The notes beneath the pieces are model-generated. The model was not told where the DNA came from. It did no database searches and saw only the letters and a program-made list of their open reading frames with translations. Shown in pieces: positions 9,274 to 18,348 of a stretch of DNA of 64,000 nucleotides. How positions within the stretch are numbered: position 1 is the first letter of the stretch; each line of letters starts with the position of its first letter. The DNA is from Sulfidibacter corallicola (GTDB lineage Bacteria; Acidobacteriota; Holophagae; Acanthopleuribacterales; Acanthopleuribacteraceae), in NCBI RefSeq assembly GCF_017498545.1, contig NZ_CP071793.1, forward strand, positions 372,001 through 436,000, written 5' to 3'. Both the position numbers and the translations under genes were made by a program.

Positions 9274-10257
9274 TCAGTGGATCTCGCTCATCGACAATTC
9301 CTGCAGGCGGAATTGAATCGGTTCCGAATCGCTCTTGCCGAAAACTTCCACGAGCTTCAGCGTTTTGGGTGGCTGGGGTATCGAGTCGAAGTGCAGCACG
9401 ATTTGCAGGGGAATGTCGGCGGCCAGGAGATTGGAAGCCTCTTTCGCACTTTCCTTCTTGCCCACTTGTACCGTCGAGGCCAGGTATTCCATGCCCTGGT
9501 CGTCGATCACCCGCGTTTGCCGAGCTGGATCCGTACCCGAACGACTCGATAGCGTGAGTGTCCGGTCCTGGCCTTTGCTCGTGGCCAGCATGTGCACCGA
9601 GAGACGCGAGGTTTCGTGAACCAACTTCTGCATATCGAACTGAATGCCGGCCTGTTCCACCGAGGACACCGACGTCGACTTCGGATCATCCGATTCGCGT
9701 TCGAAGAGCGTCACCCGCTTTTCGGCGAGCAGTTCGTGGATGCCCATGGTGTTGGATAGGTAGCCCCGCGTCACACCTACGACCACACCCGTCTGAATGT
9801 CCGTCACCTTCATAAAAATGCGGATGTTGTCTCCGAATACCACGTAGGAGCCGACGATGAGGTAATCCACGTCGACGATTTCGCGAATCTTGTCCAACTG
9901 AGTCAGGATGTCCAGTTCGCTCGTACCGATCCCGGCCTTGTCGAACTGGAACTGCACGAAATCGTGATCGAGAATGGTGACCGTGGAGACTTCCTTCAGG
10001 ACCATGGAGAGATCTTCGGCCAGGAATTGGCCCAACTTGGTCCTGCGGCGTTCGTCGTCCGTGAAGGTGAGCACCCCGAAACGATTTTTCTGAGTCGCAC
10101 TCAAAAGCGGGGCATTGACCACGACGTCTTCCAGATAGCCCGCGATACGGCCGAACTCCACATCGTAGGTATTGCCGCTCCAACCGAGCACGAGCGTGGG
10201 GGTTCCCCATATGATCAGACACAGGCCGAGAATTTTCCGGTACCGGGTATTCAACAT
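9274..10257 (-). CDS. FlgO/CsgG-like envelope protein
   Basis: This 327-residue protein has a signal peptide (ILGLCLIIWGTPTLVLGWS). The middle part, with GVLTFTDDERRRTKLGQFLAEDLSM, TILDHDFVQFQF and VDYLIVGSYVVFGDNIRIF, reads like the FlgO or CsgG-type domain of outer-membrane proteins, in which a short Ala/Ser-type nucleotide-like fold samples other proteins. The C-terminal third is unassigned. The ATG at 10257 is preferred over 10278 because GGAG is 7 bases upstream and the signal peptide then starts cleanly. It lies 90 bases downstream of the LptF-LptG fusion on the same strand, which suggests an envelope role, and is convergent with the MnmC-like gene. Confidence 0.6.
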   Translation of the reverse strand: MLNTRYRKILGLCLIIWGTPTLVLGWSGNTYDVEFGRIAGYLEDVVVNAPLLSATQKNRFGVLTFTDDERRRTKLGQFLAEDLSMVLKEVSTVTILDHDFVQFQFDKAGIGTSELDILTQLDKIREIVDVDYLIVGSYVVFGDNIRIFMKVTDIQTGVVVGVTRGYLSNTMGIHELLAEKRVTLFERESDDPKSTSVSSVEQAGIQFDMQKLVHETSRLSVHMLATSKGQDRTLTLSSRSGTDPARQTRVIDDQGMEYLASTVQVGKKESAKEASNLLAADIPLQIVLHFDSIPQPPKTLKLVEVFGKSDSEPIQFRLQELSMSEIH

Positions 10258-10347
10258 CGATATGCTCCGACCAAACATCGAATCGTCGCGGTCGCGTCGA
10301 CATTCGTCATGGTGTGAATTGAGAGAATCACCCGAATTCTAACCGAC

Positions 10348-12726
10348 TTATTCCAGGTTGACGAACCGATATAACGAGAAAAAACCAAATAGCAGGACGA
10401 TGGCCCAACCGGCTACGATCGGGTGGATCAGGCCGGATGCGCCCATCTGGCGCAATGCCTCGAACAGGCCGAGGAACAGCAGGCCGGCCACGAGGCCCAT
10501 GCCCACGCCGAAAAAGGTGCCCCGTCGCCCGAATTGGAAACCCAGCGGCAATGCCAGCAGGATCATGATGATGGGCATGAACGGCTGCGCGTATTTGACG
10601 TACAACTCGGTCGCGTAGCTGGGTTCGATGTAACCCAACCCCCGGATGTACCCGATGTAACCCCTCAGCTCCTTGATGCTGAACTCCCTGGGTTTGCGTC
10701 GCTTCTGAAGCAGGTCGTCGTGCTTCAGGCCCAATGCCAGTGACTCGCCGGCTTCGATCACCGTCAGTCTCGGCACCACTTCGCCCTTGTGGTTCGGGTC
10801 TCGAAGGAAAGTCCAGCTCCGTCCGGGAACCTCCGCCTTCCAGCCGTTGTCGAACACCACGCGCGGCAGATCGGTGCGTTGAATCAGGGTCCCGTCGGGC
10901 CCTTCCAGCGAATAGCGGCGTAAGCCGATGAGGCGTTTGCCGCGATGGTCGTACACCTGAAAGTTGAGCAACTCACCTGGCGCCGTTTTCAACCAAACGT
11001 CCTGGGAAAACGTGGCTTCCGTTTTATTACGAATTTCGTTGCGCAGGGTAGCCGCCCGGCGATTGGAAAAGGGCAGAAAGGTGTTGCCCATGTAGAAGCT
11101 GGCCACCGAGGCACCCAGCCCACAGATGATCAGCGGCAGGCAGAGCCGTTGCAGGCTGCCCCCCGCGGCCCTGACGGCGGTGACTTCCTGGTGTTTGGAC
11201 ATGACGGCCAGGAGGATCAGGGTCGAAATCAGCAGGCAGACGAAAAAGGTGAGATCCAGCATCTCGGGGATCTTGTAACCCATGTACCGCAACACCACTT
11301 CCAGGGCTACGTCGTTGCGCTGGATGTGCTTGCCGATCTGGGTGTATTCCACGATCAGGGCCAACACCAGGAGGGAGCTCTGCACCAAGAGGAAGATACC
11401 CAGAAACGATTTGGTGATGTACATGTCGAGGCGGCTGGGAAAAATGAAGGTCTGCGCCGGGCTTCCGTCGGCTTCGCGCAGCTCGGGATCGGATTTCCGT
11501 TTCTTCAGGAAATCGAAAAGCTTCTGGACGGGAAAGGTCAGCCAATGGCCGACACGGTCCTGGGCGCGTCGAAGCGGCTGGCTCCACCACAGATTCTTGC
11601 CCACTTGGAGCACGATCCCGATGGCGAGGAACATGATGGCCGGGCCGATCATGCCGATCAGGATCGGAATCTTTTCTTGCGAGGCGGCATCCCGGGCGAT
11701 CTTGGAGGCCATGAAGAAAATGCCGATCAGGAACAGGCTGGTCCCGAATCCCGAACCACGCCGAACCCGTGCGTGTTTGGCCGCCAGCGGGACGGCGAAC
11801 AGGCTGAAGATGAGGCATACGAAGGGATTGATGAGTCGCTGGAAGATTTCGATTTCCAGGTCCTGCGTGTTGGGTGCCTGTCCCGATTGCCACCAGCGAA
11901 CCAGAGTGGGCGTGTCGAACAGATCGCGTGGGGCGCCCTTGAGACCCAGCGCGTCCAGGTCGCCCGGGATCGGCAGGCCCAGCGTCATTTCGCTGGTTTC
12001 ATAGACCTCGATCGATTGATCCGCCTTGAGGTCCACCCGCACGGCCTGGTAGAGATCCAAATCGCGGGTTTCGTAGATGGTGGCGTGCTCGGCGAGCAGA
12101 ATCTCTTCCTGCTCCTCGTTGGTGTTGACGAACACCAGCTCCGCCAGTCGATCGCCTTCCAGCCGATCCACGTAGAGCATGCTCTTGCCCAGGGGATTGA
12201 TGACACCGGGCTGAATGTTGGGCATGGCGATTTCGCGGTAGTTCTTGCTCTGCTCCAGCCAGGCGCGATTCAGCATCGGCCCGATCCAGTTCGACACCAG
12301 AAAGAGGAACAGCGTCAACAATCCGCCGTAAACCATGACCGGTCGCGAGAGTCGCCAGAAATTGAGGCCGACGACCTGGGGTGCGATGATCTCCGAATCG
12401 GTACTCATGCGCCCGATACCGGCCAGCCCGGCGAACAGGAACGACATGGTGACGGTGATGAACAAAAACCCGGGGATTTCGCTGATGAAGAACAGCGAAA
12501 GCAAACCCAGGGGCACTTCGAACTTTCCGCCGCTCAGCTCCGCCACCGCGGCCAGGGTCTTGATGAAAAAGATCCCGTTGTACACCAGCATCGCCATGAT
12601 GAACGGCCGGTGAATTTCTCCGAAGATGTAGGAGTCCAGGCGGGTCCAAAAAGGCCAAAGTCCCCAGCGACGCAGCGGCGTGGGACCATCGGGGCGGGAC
12701 TGCTTTTGGGAATTCGCGTTGCTCAT
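10348..12726 (-). CDS. LptF-LptG fusion, lipopolysaccharide export permease
   Basis: A 792-residue membrane protein contains two successive YjgP/YjgQ-family units. The first begins with LDSYIFGEIHRPFIMAMLV near residue 30 and the second with LDMYITKSFLGIFLLVQSSL near residue 428; each has N-terminal helices, a periplasmic beta-rich stretch and C-terminal helices (the second ends with FLGLFEALRQMGASGLIHP). LptF and LptG are normally separate ~360-residue proteins that form the membrane part of the LptB2FG ABC transporter extracting LPS from the inner membrane. Here both are one chain joined by a charged linker (LFDFLKKRKSDPELREADG region). The ATG at 12726 is chosen; the open frame upstream to 13035 is Arg/Pro-rich and looks non-coding. 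No LptB, LptA or LptC gene is in the window. Confidence 0.85.
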   Translation of the reverse strand: MSNANSQKQSRPDGPTPLRRWGLWPFWTRLDSYIFGEIHRPFIMAMLVYNGIFFIKTLAAVAELSGGKFEVPLGLLSLFFISEIPGFLFITVTMSFLFAGLAGIGRMSTDSEIIAPQVVGLNFWRLSRPVMVYGGLLTLFLFLVSNWIGPMLNRAWLEQSKNYREIAMPNIQPGVINPLGKSMLYVDRLEGDRLAELVFVNTNEEQEEILLAEHATIYETRDLDLYQAVRVDLKADQSIEVYETSEMTLGLPIPGDLDALGLKGAPRDLFDTPTLVRWWQSGQAPNTQDLEIEIFQRLINPFVCLIFSLFAVPLAAKHARVRRGSGFGTSLFLIGIFFMASKIARDAASQEKIPILIGMIGPAIMFLAIGIVLQVGKNLWWSQPLRRAQDRVGHWLTFPVQKLFDFLKKRKSDPELREADGSPAQTFIFPSRLDMYITKSFLGIFLLVQSSLLVLALIVEYTQIGKHIQRNDVALEVVLRYMGYKIPEMLDLTFFVCLLISTLILLAVMSKHQEVTAVRAAGGSLQRLCLPLIICGLGASVASFYMGNTFLPFSNRRAATLRNEIRNKTEATFSQDVWLKTAPGELLNFQVYDHRGKRLIGLRRYSLEGPDGTLIQRTDLPRVVFDNGWKAEVPGRSWTFLRDPNHKGEVVPRLTVIEAGESLALGLKHDDLLQKRRKPREFSIKELRGYIGYIRGLGYIEPSYATELYVKYAQPFMPIIMILLALPLGFQFGRRGTFFGVGMGLVAGLLFLGLFEALRQMGASGLIHPIVAGWAIVLLFGFFSLYRFVNLE

Positions 12727-13037
12727 TGAACGGCCAAAACAAACGAAATGTGGAAGGACTCGCAACGGGCGAGCCGCGCGTGACAGCGCGTCCGATCGGG
12801 GGTGGGCGCGGGTGGCGTCTCTTGGGACGCGAACTCGGAAGTTTAGCACATCCAGGCCGCTCGGGGGCCCGTTCCGGGAGCCGAACCGCCAATTGCGGCG
12901 AGGGGCCGGCTGGTGCCCATTGTGTGATCGGCGATCCATAGGGCCTCGAGTGTGACATGTGCGCGGTGCCGGGCGCGATGAACTCGGGTATACTTTGGGG
13001 AAAAAGGTCTCGAATACGCCGCTGGGAGGTCTCAAAC
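12727..13037. other. Divergent intergenic region
   Basis: This lies between the LptF-LptG fusion gene and the PKD protein gene. GGGAGG at 13024-13029 serves the latter. A TATACT at 12989-12994 could be a -10 box for the PKD gene but no good -35 is seen at the right distance. No gene is recognised. Confidence 0.5.
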
Positions 13038-16000
13038 ATGAATCGGAACCATGGTGCGAATGCGTCTTGTATAAGTCTCAAAGCCTTGTTTTTATTGAGT
13101 GTGTTGACGTGTGGCGGCTTTGCGCTCGCCGAACCTCCCAACGCCAAAATTCTTTTCCCGCCCTACGATTTCGTATATGCCGCCGGGGTTACGGTGCAAA
13201 TGGGCACCTTGGGCGACCAGGACGACCTCACCTACGTTTGGACCCTCAGCGACGGCACCACCCTCAATGGTGCCAACGTGGAATTCACCGTTTCCCAACC
13301 CGGACCGGTCACGGTCACCATGGTGGCTACCAACACCGCGGGCGAGAGCAGCGTTCCGGACGATCGCATCATCTACTTCTATGATATCGGGACTTTTCAA
13401 AACGCGCCGGTCATCACCTCGCTCACCGCTTCGAGTAGTTCCGTCACCTCCGGCAGTCCCGTGACCTTCGACGTCGCCTATGAGGACCCCGATTCCGAGG
13501 AACCCTTCAGCGTCCAATGGTTCTGGCTGGAAAACGACCGCCCCAAACGCTTCGAGGGGCCATCCCTGACGCTGCGTCCTACCTTGACCGGCGATTTCCA
13601 ATCGACCTTGACCATTTCCGTCATCGTCGTCGACCAGGAAGGAAACCCCTCGCTGACGCCCGGGTTCACGACGGTTCAAGTGGTTCCGGGTGGACAGAAC
13701 CTGCCGCCGAATGGGCGAATCGTCGAACCGGCCGACGATCAGATCAAGGTGGCCACCGGTTCCACCGTCACCTTCCGCGCCGAGGGCGATGATCCCGAAG
13801 GCGATCTTCCACTGACCTTCGAATGGACGTTTCCCGACGAGTCGAGCACTACCGAGAACCCCGCTACTTTCACCTTCACCGAACTGGGTTTGAACTTCGT
13901 CACCCTGAGCGTCACCGACAGCAAAGGCAATCGCGACCCCGCTTCTCACGTCGTCATCGTCGAGGTTGCCGAGCCGAGCTCCGAAAACGTGACCGTCGGC
14001 GTCGTCGTCAACCCCTTGTTCAGCACCCGGATCTTCGCCGACGAGAGCTTGATTCTCAGCGGCTTCCCCGCAGGCGTCGACCGCAACCGGCCCGGATCCT
14101 GGACCGCGACAAACCTGATCACCGGCGAGGTGGCGGCGCGTTTGGAAGGCAACAATCCCGGCCGCCTGAAGCTGACGGATCAAGGCCTCTACGAGATCTT
14201 TTATTTCTTCGAGGAATTCGGGGCGGTGAGCGAGCGCTCCACCGCGAATGTGCGTTGGGTCTCCGTGCAGGCTCGCGATACCAACCAACCGCCGACCCTG
14301 GACTACGACGGGCCCTACGAACTGGTGGCCCGCAACGGGACCGAAGTCTCCATGAACGTGATCCCCAACGACCCGGAGGGAACCGACCTGCGCTACGTTT
14401 GGGCGGTGGAGGGCGTCGTTCAGCCGCAGGCCACCGGGACCAGTTTTTCCTTTACGCCCCAACTGGAGTCGGAGGACTTCTTCAAAGGCGTACAGGTGCT
14501 CAGCGTGGTGGCCATGGCGGTGGATGGTGAAGGAAAACCGACCACTTTGCCGTTGGCCTACGCGGTCTACGTCTACGAAGATCGGGTGCCGCCCAGAGTG
14601 ACCATCAACGATCTTCCGGCGGGTCACACCGAATTCGTCCCCATCGGGTCGCGCTACGATTTCAAGGGGATCGTCAGCGGGGGAGAGGGTCTCGACCTGA
14701 TCTACGATTGGCGTGTCAACTACCTGGATCGCTTGACCCAGCCCACCTTGGTCTCCACCGATTTGGATCCCGAGGATCCCGTATTGGATCGGGTGGGTGT
14801 CCTGACCGCCACGTTCAACGCCGAAACGCGCGACCAGACCCTGCGCGCGCTCTACGGTGCCACCGTTTGGATCAGTGTCTACGATCCGGCACAGAAGCCC
14901 GAAACCTTCATTACCAAACCGTCGGTCGAGAAACTGACGCTCGAGACCAACCAATCCCTGGTATTCGAAGGCTTCGTCACCGATCCCAACTTCTACAAAG
15001 GCCCCGAAAGTTACTTCTACGAACGCATCAGCAACCAAATGATCTGGCGCGTGCTGCGCAACGGCGAGGATTACGGGACCTACAGCCAAAACGAGCCGCT
15101 GTCGCTCACCTTTCAAGAGACAGGAACCTACACCATCATTCTCGATTCCCGCAACAACGTCGACTTGAGCCCGGCCCAACCGGATCAGCTCGTCGTGGAG
15201 GTCGTGGAGCCCCGTCCCGACGCCAATTTCGAACCGAACAACGCCCAGGCCGAGGCCGCCAATTTGGAACTCGGCAGTTACAGCACCTTCTCCGTGGGTC
15301 CCGACGACACCGGTGACTGGTACGCGTTTCAGATCGACCGCGCCGGTGCCGCCATCGAATTGGACCTCGATTTGCGCGAGGTGGACGGTTCCCTGATCGT
15401 GGAAGTCTTTCGCGGCGAGGATCGCGTCTATCGCGACGAGTTGACCGGCGGTCGCAAGCATCCCTTCACCTTCGCCGGCGGCGACGCGGGCACCTATTTC
15501 CTGCACATCTCCTTGTCCGAGAGCGCCAAACACGCCAAGCGCATGCTTTCGTTCGGGTTCACGGTCACGGTCAGCAATCCGCGCCTGACCTTCGCCTACC
15601 CCAAAACCGACGAGGTGGACCTCACCAGCCTGGCGTTGATCAACCCCACCGGCCAATCGGCGACGGCAACCTTGATCGCGCGCGACAGCGAAGGCAACAA
15701 GTTGGCGGAGCAGACCGTCGACCTGGCGCCGCGCGGCCACGCCGAACGAACCGTCGAGGGCTATTTCCCCGGCACCAAGACGCTCGAAATCTCCTGGGTC
15801 CAGGTTCTCTCCGACCAAAATGTACTGGGGTTGGCCACCACCATGGCGCGCGATGAACTGACCGCCATCGCCGAGCCGGCGATCATCGGCAGCCTGGATG
15901 AATTGGTCTTGCCCCACATCGCCCAGGACACCGGGCAGTGGTTCACACGCGCGGCCATCGTCAACACCGCCGGCGAGAACGTGACCGCCGAGTTCCAGGC

Positions 16001-16892
16001 CGCGGCCGGCAACTACGAGGTCGAAGCCTTTTCCGACGTTCACCAAAGCACGGTCCTCGATTTCGAATCCTTTTTTGGCGGATCGCTTCCAGCCCAAGGC
16101 GGCGAGTGGGGCAGTTTCGTGGAAGTCAACGCCAGCCCGGGTTTGAGCGGCTTGGAGATGTTCGGCACCAAAGTGGGCAGCCCGCGCCTGTGTGGGCTCA
16201 ACCTCAGCAGCGACAAGCAGAAAAATCCCAACTTCGTGTTCCAGGGTCGCGATATCTACTTCCCCCACGTGGCGGCCGATACCAACACCTTCTGGACCGG
16301 GATCGCCTTCGTCAACGGTGGGCACCTGTCCACGGGCGTGCGCCTGATCGCCTACAACAGCGCCGGTCAGGAGGTGGCCAGCCGCGACATGGTGCTGGGT
16401 CCCTTCGAGAAACAGGTGGGATTGGCGCAAACCTTTTTCCCCGACCTGGCGGCGGACGCGGGCGTGAGCTGGATTCGCCTGCAGACCGACGGCCAGGTTC
16501 ACGGTTACGAACTTTTCGGTGACAACGACGGCGACAACACCCAATTGGCCGGGTTCCCGGCAGTGACCGGTGGCAGTCGCGAATTGGTGTTCTGCAAGAT
16601 CCTGTTCGAGCCCGGCAAGTACTACACCGGCCTGGCCGTCGTGAACCTGTCCTCCACCAGCACCGCGCAACTGACTTACGAGGTCTACGACGCGGCCGGC
16701 AGCGTTCTTGCCACCGCCAATCGTTCGGTCGGTGCCTTCCAAAAGGACGTGGCCCTGGTGGAAACCATTTTTGGCGGGGTGTTGCCGGAAGGCGCGGTTT
16801 GGGTTCGCTTGACTTCGGACCAGCCGTTGGCCGGATTCCAACTGATGGGCGACCTGGAAGGCAAGTTCATGGCCGCCAGTCAGGCCCAGTAG
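13038..16892 (+). CDS. Secreted PKD-domain protein with DPPC-like domain and four C-terminal repeats
   Basis: This 1284-residue exported protein starts at the ATG at 13038 (GGGAGG 8 bases upstream) with a signal peptide ending near FALA-EPP. Residues ~35-720 form a string of PKD/cadherin-like beta domains, shown by repeated motifs such as LTYVWTLSDG, FEWTFPDES, TFTELGLNFVTLSVTDS and LRYVWAVEG. FEPNNAQAEAANLELG near residue 730 opens a bacterial pre-peptidase C-terminal (DPPC) type domain. From about residue 850 four related ~110-residue beta-rich repeats follow, with cores SLALINPTGQ, RAAIVNTAGE, TGIAFVNGGH and TGLAVVNLSS, each closing with a W-containing strand and G-x-x-(L/F)-x-G-(T/D) type end. 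No catalytic domain is seen; adhesion or matrix binding is inference. Confidence 0.7.
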   Translation: MNRNHGANASCISLKALFLLSVLTCGGFALAEPPNAKILFPPYDFVYAAGVTVQMGTLGDQDDLTYVWTLSDGTTLNGANVEFTVSQPGPVTVTMVATNTAGESSVPDDRIIYFYDIGTFQNAPVITSLTASSSSVTSGSPVTFDVAYEDPDSEEPFSVQWFWLENDRPKRFEGPSLTLRPTLTGDFQSTLTISVIVVDQEGNPSLTPGFTTVQVVPGGQNLPPNGRIVEPADDQIKVATGSTVTFRAEGDDPEGDLPLTFEWTFPDESSTTENPATFTFTELGLNFVTLSVTDSKGNRDPASHVVIVEVAEPSSENVTVGVVVNPLFSTRIFADESLILSGFPAGVDRNRPGSWTATNLITGEVAARLEGNNPGRLKLTDQGLYEIFYFFEEFGAVSERSTANVRWVSVQARDTNQPPTLDYDGPYELVARNGTEVSMNVIPNDPEGTDLRYVWAVEGVVQPQATGTSFSFTPQLESEDFFKGVQVLSVVAMAVDGEGKPTTLPLAYAVYVYEDRVPPRVTINDLPAGHTEFVPIGSRYDFKGIVSGGEGLDLIYDWRVNYLDRLTQPTLVSTDLDPEDPVLDRVGVLTATFNAETRDQTLRALYGATVWISVYDPAQKPETFITKPSVEKLTLETNQSLVFEGFVTDPNFYKGPESYFYERISNQMIWRVLRNGEDYGTYSQNEPLSLTFQETGTYTIILDSRNNVDLSPAQPDQLVVEVVEPRPDANFEPNNAQAEAANLELGSYSTFSVGPDDTGDWYAFQIDRAGAAIELDLDLREVDGSLIVEVFRGEDRVYRDELTGGRKHPFTFAGGDAGTYFLHISLSESAKHAKRMLSFGFTVTVSNPRLTFAYPKTDEVDLTSLALINPTGQSATATLIARDSEGNKLAEQTVDLAPRGHAERTVEGYFPGTKTLEISWVQVLSDQNVLGLATTMARDELTAIAEPAIIGSLDELVLPHIAQDTGQWFTRAAIVNTAGENVTAEFQAAAGNYEVEAFSDVHQSTVLDFESFFGGSLPAQGGEWGSFVEVNASPGLSGLEMFGTKVGSPRLCGLNLSSDKQKNPNFVFQGRDIYFPHVAADTNTFWTGIAFVNGGHLSTGVRLIAYNSAGQEVASRDMVLGPFEKQVGLAQTFFPDLAADAGVSWIRLQTDGQVHGYELFGDNDGDNTQLAGFPAVTGGSRELVFCKILFEPGKYYTGLAVVNLSSTSTAQLTYEVYDAAGSVLATANRSVGAFQKDVALVETIFGGVLPEGAVWVRLTSDQPLAGFQLMGDLEGKFMAASQAQ

Positions 16893-16913
16893 GCCGGCTT
16901 CCGATCGGCCTCC

Positions 16914-16941
16914 GGAGCGGCCGTCCCGGTCGCTCCTTTTT
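16914..16941 (+). terminator. Rho-independent terminator after the PKD gene
   Basis: The stem GGAGCG / CGCTCC, extended by an inner CCG/CGG pairing, is followed by five T, 22 bases past the stop codon. Confidence 0.75.
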
Positions 16942-17055
16942 GGCTCTTCTCTCGTTGTGGTCGCTTCGTTTAGAATGGAGCAGCGCGAGCGATTTTTAGG
17001 TTATAGGTCCTTTTGCCATACGGTCGCCGAATGACTATAAATATGAGGGATTCAC

Positions 17056-17970
17056 ATGTCCTTGGATTTACGCAAACTCAATATTGAATATGACCACACG
17101 TTCCCCAGCAACCTCGATTGGTCGCCCGACGGTGCCGCGATTGCCGTCGGCTTCGAAAACGGAGTGCTTCAACTGCTGTCTCCCGAGGGCCAATCGATTT
17201 GGCGCAAGCCCGAAGCCCATGACAACATGGTGCGAAGGGTTCGTTTTTCACCCGACGGGTCCCGGCTCGCCACCGCTTCGGTGGACAAGCACGTCCGCAT
17301 CTGGTCGGTCGAAGACGGCGAGATGCTCGCGGATTTCGAGGGCGCCGACCCCATCATCAGCGTGGCCTGGTCCAACGACGGCACCAAATTGCTTTGGGAC
17401 GGCCCCGAATGTTGCGCCCTGGTCAAGGACTGCGAGAGCGGCGAGACTCTTTGGGAGACCACCAAACACTACGAGCACGCCACCGTCAACGCCTGGGGAC
17501 CCAACGACATTCTGGCGACGGGTTCGTTCGACACCTTCATCCACTTGATGGATTATGGCAAAAAGGAATATCTCTATTCGCTGTCCTCCTACAGCAAGGA
17601 GATCACGGCGCTGTGTCCCCTGAAACGCGACACCTTCTTTTTGGCGTCCGGTGACATCACCGGCCGGGTCATGCTGCACGATATCGAATCGGGCATGGAG
17701 ATCATGGACAATCAGAGCCACAAGGATCGCATCAACGATATCGATTCCAGCCACGACGGACGGGCCATCGCCACCGCGTCGACCGACACCACCGTACGGC
17801 TCTATTCCACCGAAATGGCCCAGGAGATCCTGTCGTTGCCGTACTTCCAGAAAGAAGTGTGTTCCGTGGCTTTTAGTCCCGACGGAAATTTGCTGGCGGT
17901 GGCTTCCGTGTACAACGGAATCAATACCTGGGAAGTGGGTCCCTGGATCCCCGAACCGATCGGGTTTTGA
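17056..17970 (+). CDS. WD40-repeat protein
   Basis: This 304-residue protein has no signal peptide and consists of WD40 blades: LDWSPDGAAIAVGFENGVLQL, VRFSPDGSRLATASVDKHVR ending in IWSVEDG, ISVAWSNDGTKLLW, the DTFIHLMDYG blade, GRVMLHDIESG, DGRAIATASTDTTVRLYS and VAFSPDGNLLAVASVYNG ending in INTWEVG. About seven blades fit one propeller, a protein-interaction platform. The length matches a single propeller with nothing fused to it. It stands alone between a terminator and a long intergenic region, so no partner can be named from context. Confidence 0.82.
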   Translation: MSLDLRKLNIEYDHTFPSNLDWSPDGAAIAVGFENGVLQLLSPEGQSIWRKPEAHDNMVRRVRFSPDGSRLATASVDKHVRIWSVEDGEMLADFEGADPIISVAWSNDGTKLLWDGPECCALVKDCESGETLWETTKHYEHATVNAWGPNDILATGSFDTFIHLMDYGKKEYLYSLSSYSKEITALCPLKRDTFFLASGDITGRVMLHDIESGMEIMDNQSHKDRINDIDSSHDGRAIATASTDTTVRLYSTEMAQEILSLPYFQKEVCSVAFSPDGNLLAVASVYNGINTWEVGPWIPEPIGF

Positions 17971-18348
17971 GCTTCGCTCCTCCAGCCTCGCCCTCTTTTT
18001 TCGATTCAGATCGAAGGGGGCGATGTCAAGCTCGTTTTGCTTGGGTGGGCCTTGAAATTCGGCATTACATGATTTAGGACACCGATGCCCTGCGTTGACT
18101 TTGGCTGGCACCGGAATGCGCCGAAGAAAACTTTACGACATGGAAATTTTTCCCAATCGGTCTTGGGGGTTTCCGCGTTCGAGCCGAACTTTGTCCGGTT
18201 CGACATCGCCTGGAGCGTTCACACATCAAGCCCTCGACAGAAATAAACATCTGTTGCGTTTGAGATTCCCAGCCAATTCGCCGATTAAGAGAAAAGAGTT
18301 TCTTTAGGAGAATAAATAGAGAATATCCTCTCCTTTCTCGAGCTAGGT
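17971..18348. other. Intergenic region before the GGDEF-EAL gene
   Basis: No gene is recognised. An AGGAG at 18307-18311 looks like a ribosome site, but it is followed by an in-frame stop and is not joined to the GGDEF-EAL start at 18349, which itself has only a weak site. It may mark a short leader peptide or be chance. Confidence 0.45.

Noticed and set aside
13092..16841. Long open frame of about 1250 codons on the strand opposite the PKD gene
   Set aside because: It mirrors the codon structure of a well-supported gene in GC-rich DNA and has no family signal of its own.
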